A stretch of DNA of 15,896 nucleotides, taken from NCBI GenBank assembly GCA_902774195.1, contig CACYHM010000006.1:1-15896 (forward strand), given 5' to 3'. The stretch is from an uncultured Eubacteriales bacterium (GTDB lineage Bacteria > Bacillota_A > Clostridia > Peptostreptococcales > Anaerovoracaceae). Shown piece by piece: positions 14,662-15,896 of this stretch (the stretch's first letter is position 1; every line of letters begins with the position of its first letter). Both the position numbers and the translations under genes were made by a program. The notes below the pieces were generated by a model. It searched no databases, had not been told where the DNA came from, and was given only the letters and a program-made list of their open reading frames with translations.

Positions 14662-15896
14662 ATGAAGAAAAGGAAAGCAGATGCAGTGATCATAGGCGGC
14701 GGGGCGTCGGGCCTTGCCGCAGCCATAGAGCTCGGGATGGAGGCTCCTCAGCTTGAAGTGCTCGTCATCGAGAAGCTGAGCGGACCTGCCCGGAAGATAA
14801 GAGCGACAGGCAGCGGCCGGTGCAACATCACGAATACAGAGGCAGAAGGCTTCAGCCGGATCATGAGATTCTTTCGTGAGATCGGCCTCGTGACCAGGAC
14901 ATACGAAAACGGACTTGTGTATCCGTATTCAGAATCGGCTGCCGATGTTGCAGAACTTCTCATCGAAAGAGCGGCCTCGCTTGGCGTGAAGACGGCCTGC
15001 GGCGAAGAGGTGACATCGGTGCAGACCGCAGCGGACGGCGGACGCTTCAGGGTGGAGTCAGTCCTTAAGGACAAAAGCGGGGAACACCGTATAATTACGG
15101 AAGCTGACTTTGTTGTTCTCTCCTGCGGAGGCAAGTCCGGCCCGTCATACGGCACCACCGGAGACGGATACAGACTGGCGAAAGAACTGGGGCACAGCAT
15201 CGTGCCTTCTGTACCGGCTCTCACCGGTGTAGAATGCAGGGAATGGGATGAGGGCAGAGAGCCGCGCGGCATCACCCTGGCAGGCACCAGGAGCCGCGGA
15301 GTCGTGTCCCTGTACAGAGACAGGGACGGACGCTTCGGAGAGGATACGAAGACATTCAGCGAGGCGGGCGAGCTGCAGTTCACAAAGTACGGGCTTTCGG
15401 GCATCTGCGTTTTCAATATGACTCGCTTCATGAGATTCAACAGAAGGGAAGGGGAGAGCCTGAACGACTTCAGGGTGAGGATCGACCTCTTTCCTGACGG
15501 AGATATACATGAATATATAAAGGACAGGCAGAAGGGCATGTTCTCTGAGCTGTGCGCGGGAGACCTTCTGTGCACCCTGCTCAAGGCGCCATTCGCCGAA
15601 TATATCACAGCCGAAGCAGCGGCTTTATCCGGTACAGCAGAGCTGGCCGGGATGCCGGTGTCCGGACTCGGGAAAAAGGAGACAGATGCTATCGCATCCT
15701 GTGTGCATGCTCTCGAATTTCATCCGTCAGGCATCAGGGGCTGGAAGGAATCCCAGGTCACCATGGGCGGAGTATCTATGGATGAAATAAACGAAGAGAC
15801 GTCGGAATCAAAACTCGTCCCCGGTCTTTACATCACCGGCGAGCTGGCCGACAGGGACTTCATGTGCGGGGGCTTCAACCTCAGCAACGCGTGGCT
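14662..15896 (+). CDS. HI0933/BaiN-family NAD(P)/FAD-dependent oxidoreductase (3' truncated)
   Basis: 411 codons are visible and the frame runs off the window. The ATG at 14662 gives an N-terminal Rossmann FAD motif GGGASG at 12-17, then GSGRCNITN at 50-58, a hallmark of the HI0933-like flavoproteins. LSCGGKS and TKYGLSGI follow, and near the end the C-terminal hallmarks MGGVSMDE, ESKLVPGLYITGELAD and CGGFNLSNAW. The family is usually about 410-420 residues, so only a few may be missing. Between GRCNITN and the RFFREIGL segment there are only about ten residues, where most members have a loop of some 50, so this copy seems shortened there; the C-terminal landmarks are still in frame. Substrate unknown; BaiN itself is involved in bile-acid dehydroxylation, but that should not be transferred from family membership. 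The RBS is weak (AGAG), possibly because of the inverted repeat upstream. Confidence 0.88.
   Translation, partial: MKKRKADAVIIGGGASGLAAAIELGMEAPQLEVLVIEKLSGPARKIRATGSGRCNITNTEAEGFSRIMRFFREIGLVTRTYENGLVYPYSESAADVAELLIERAASLGVKTACGEEVTSVQTAADGGRFRVESVLKDKSGEHRIITEADFVVLSCGGKSGPSYGTTGDGYRLAKELGHSIVPSVPALTGVECREWDEGREPRGITLAGTRSRGVVSLYRDRDGRFGEDTKTFSEAGELQFTKYGLSGICVFNMTRFMRFNRREGESLNDFRVRIDLFPDGDIHEYIKDRQKGMFSELCAGDLLCTLLKAPFAEYITAEAAALSGTAELAGMPVSGLGKKETDAIASCVHALEFHPSGIRGWKESQVTMGGVSMDEINEETSESKLVPGLYITGELADRDFMCGGFNLSNAW

Noticed and set aside
14748..15608. 286-codon minus-strand frame opposite the flavoprotein gene
   Set aside because: The sense strand has clear HI0933-family motifs; the antisense product is Ser/Pro/Arg-rich with no recognisable domain.

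Overview
The window looks like chromosomal DNA from a low-to-mid-GC Bacillota, most likely an anaerobic Clostridia (perhaps an Anaerovoracaceae-like lineage; that rank is a guess). The grounds are an S-box (SAM-I) riboswitch in front of metK, strong AGGAGG-type ribosome binding sites, zinc-ribbon membrane proteins and an XpaC-type protein, a Gram-positive lipoprotein signal on the solute-binding protein, and a MATE transporter fused to an anti-sigma-type ATPase. Coding density is high and most genes lie in short co-directional operons. No tRNA, rRNA, CRISPR array, transposase or phage gene was seen.

Layout. (1) 1-3684, plus strand: the 3' part of a MATE transporter with a C-terminal RsbW-like ATPase domain, then three consecutive genes whose products all begin with a four-cysteine zinc ribbon. 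Two of these are paralogous single-pass membrane proteins with a pair of BamE/SmpA-like repeats; the third is a small XpaC-like helical protein. (2) 3713-8978, minus strand: a complete branched-chain amino-acid ABC importer operon in the order livJ-livH-livM-livG-livF, with a strong hairpin between livJ and livH, a terminator after livF, and an upstream terminator ending the preceding transcript. (3) 9035-10960, minus strand: an AlaX-like trans-editing protein followed by a cytidylate-kinase-like protein. (4) 10961-11311: an AT-rich gene-free gap with a cluster of DnaA-box-like 9-mers (one perfect, three with one mismatch), flanked by a 14-bp direct repeat. (5) 11312-12604, minus strand: a 430-residue protein I do not recognise. 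(6) 12605-12874: a divergent control region with three copies of an 8-mer, a good sigma-A promoter, a SAM-I riboswitch and an intrinsic terminator, all ahead of metK. (7) 12875-15896, plus strand: metK, a dUTPase gene, a long perfect inverted repeat without a U-tract, and a HI0933/BaiN-family flavoprotein cut by the window edge.

How they work together. The liv operon imports branched-chain amino acids or related solutes. metK makes S-adenosylmethionine and is switched off by its own product through the riboswitch. The dUTPase and the editing protein are housekeeping quality-control enzymes. The least explained parts are the zinc-ribbon trio next to the MATE-ATPase fusion, the DnaA-box cluster away from any dnaA gene, the unrecognised 430-residue protein, and the repeated 8-mer in its shared promoter region with metK.
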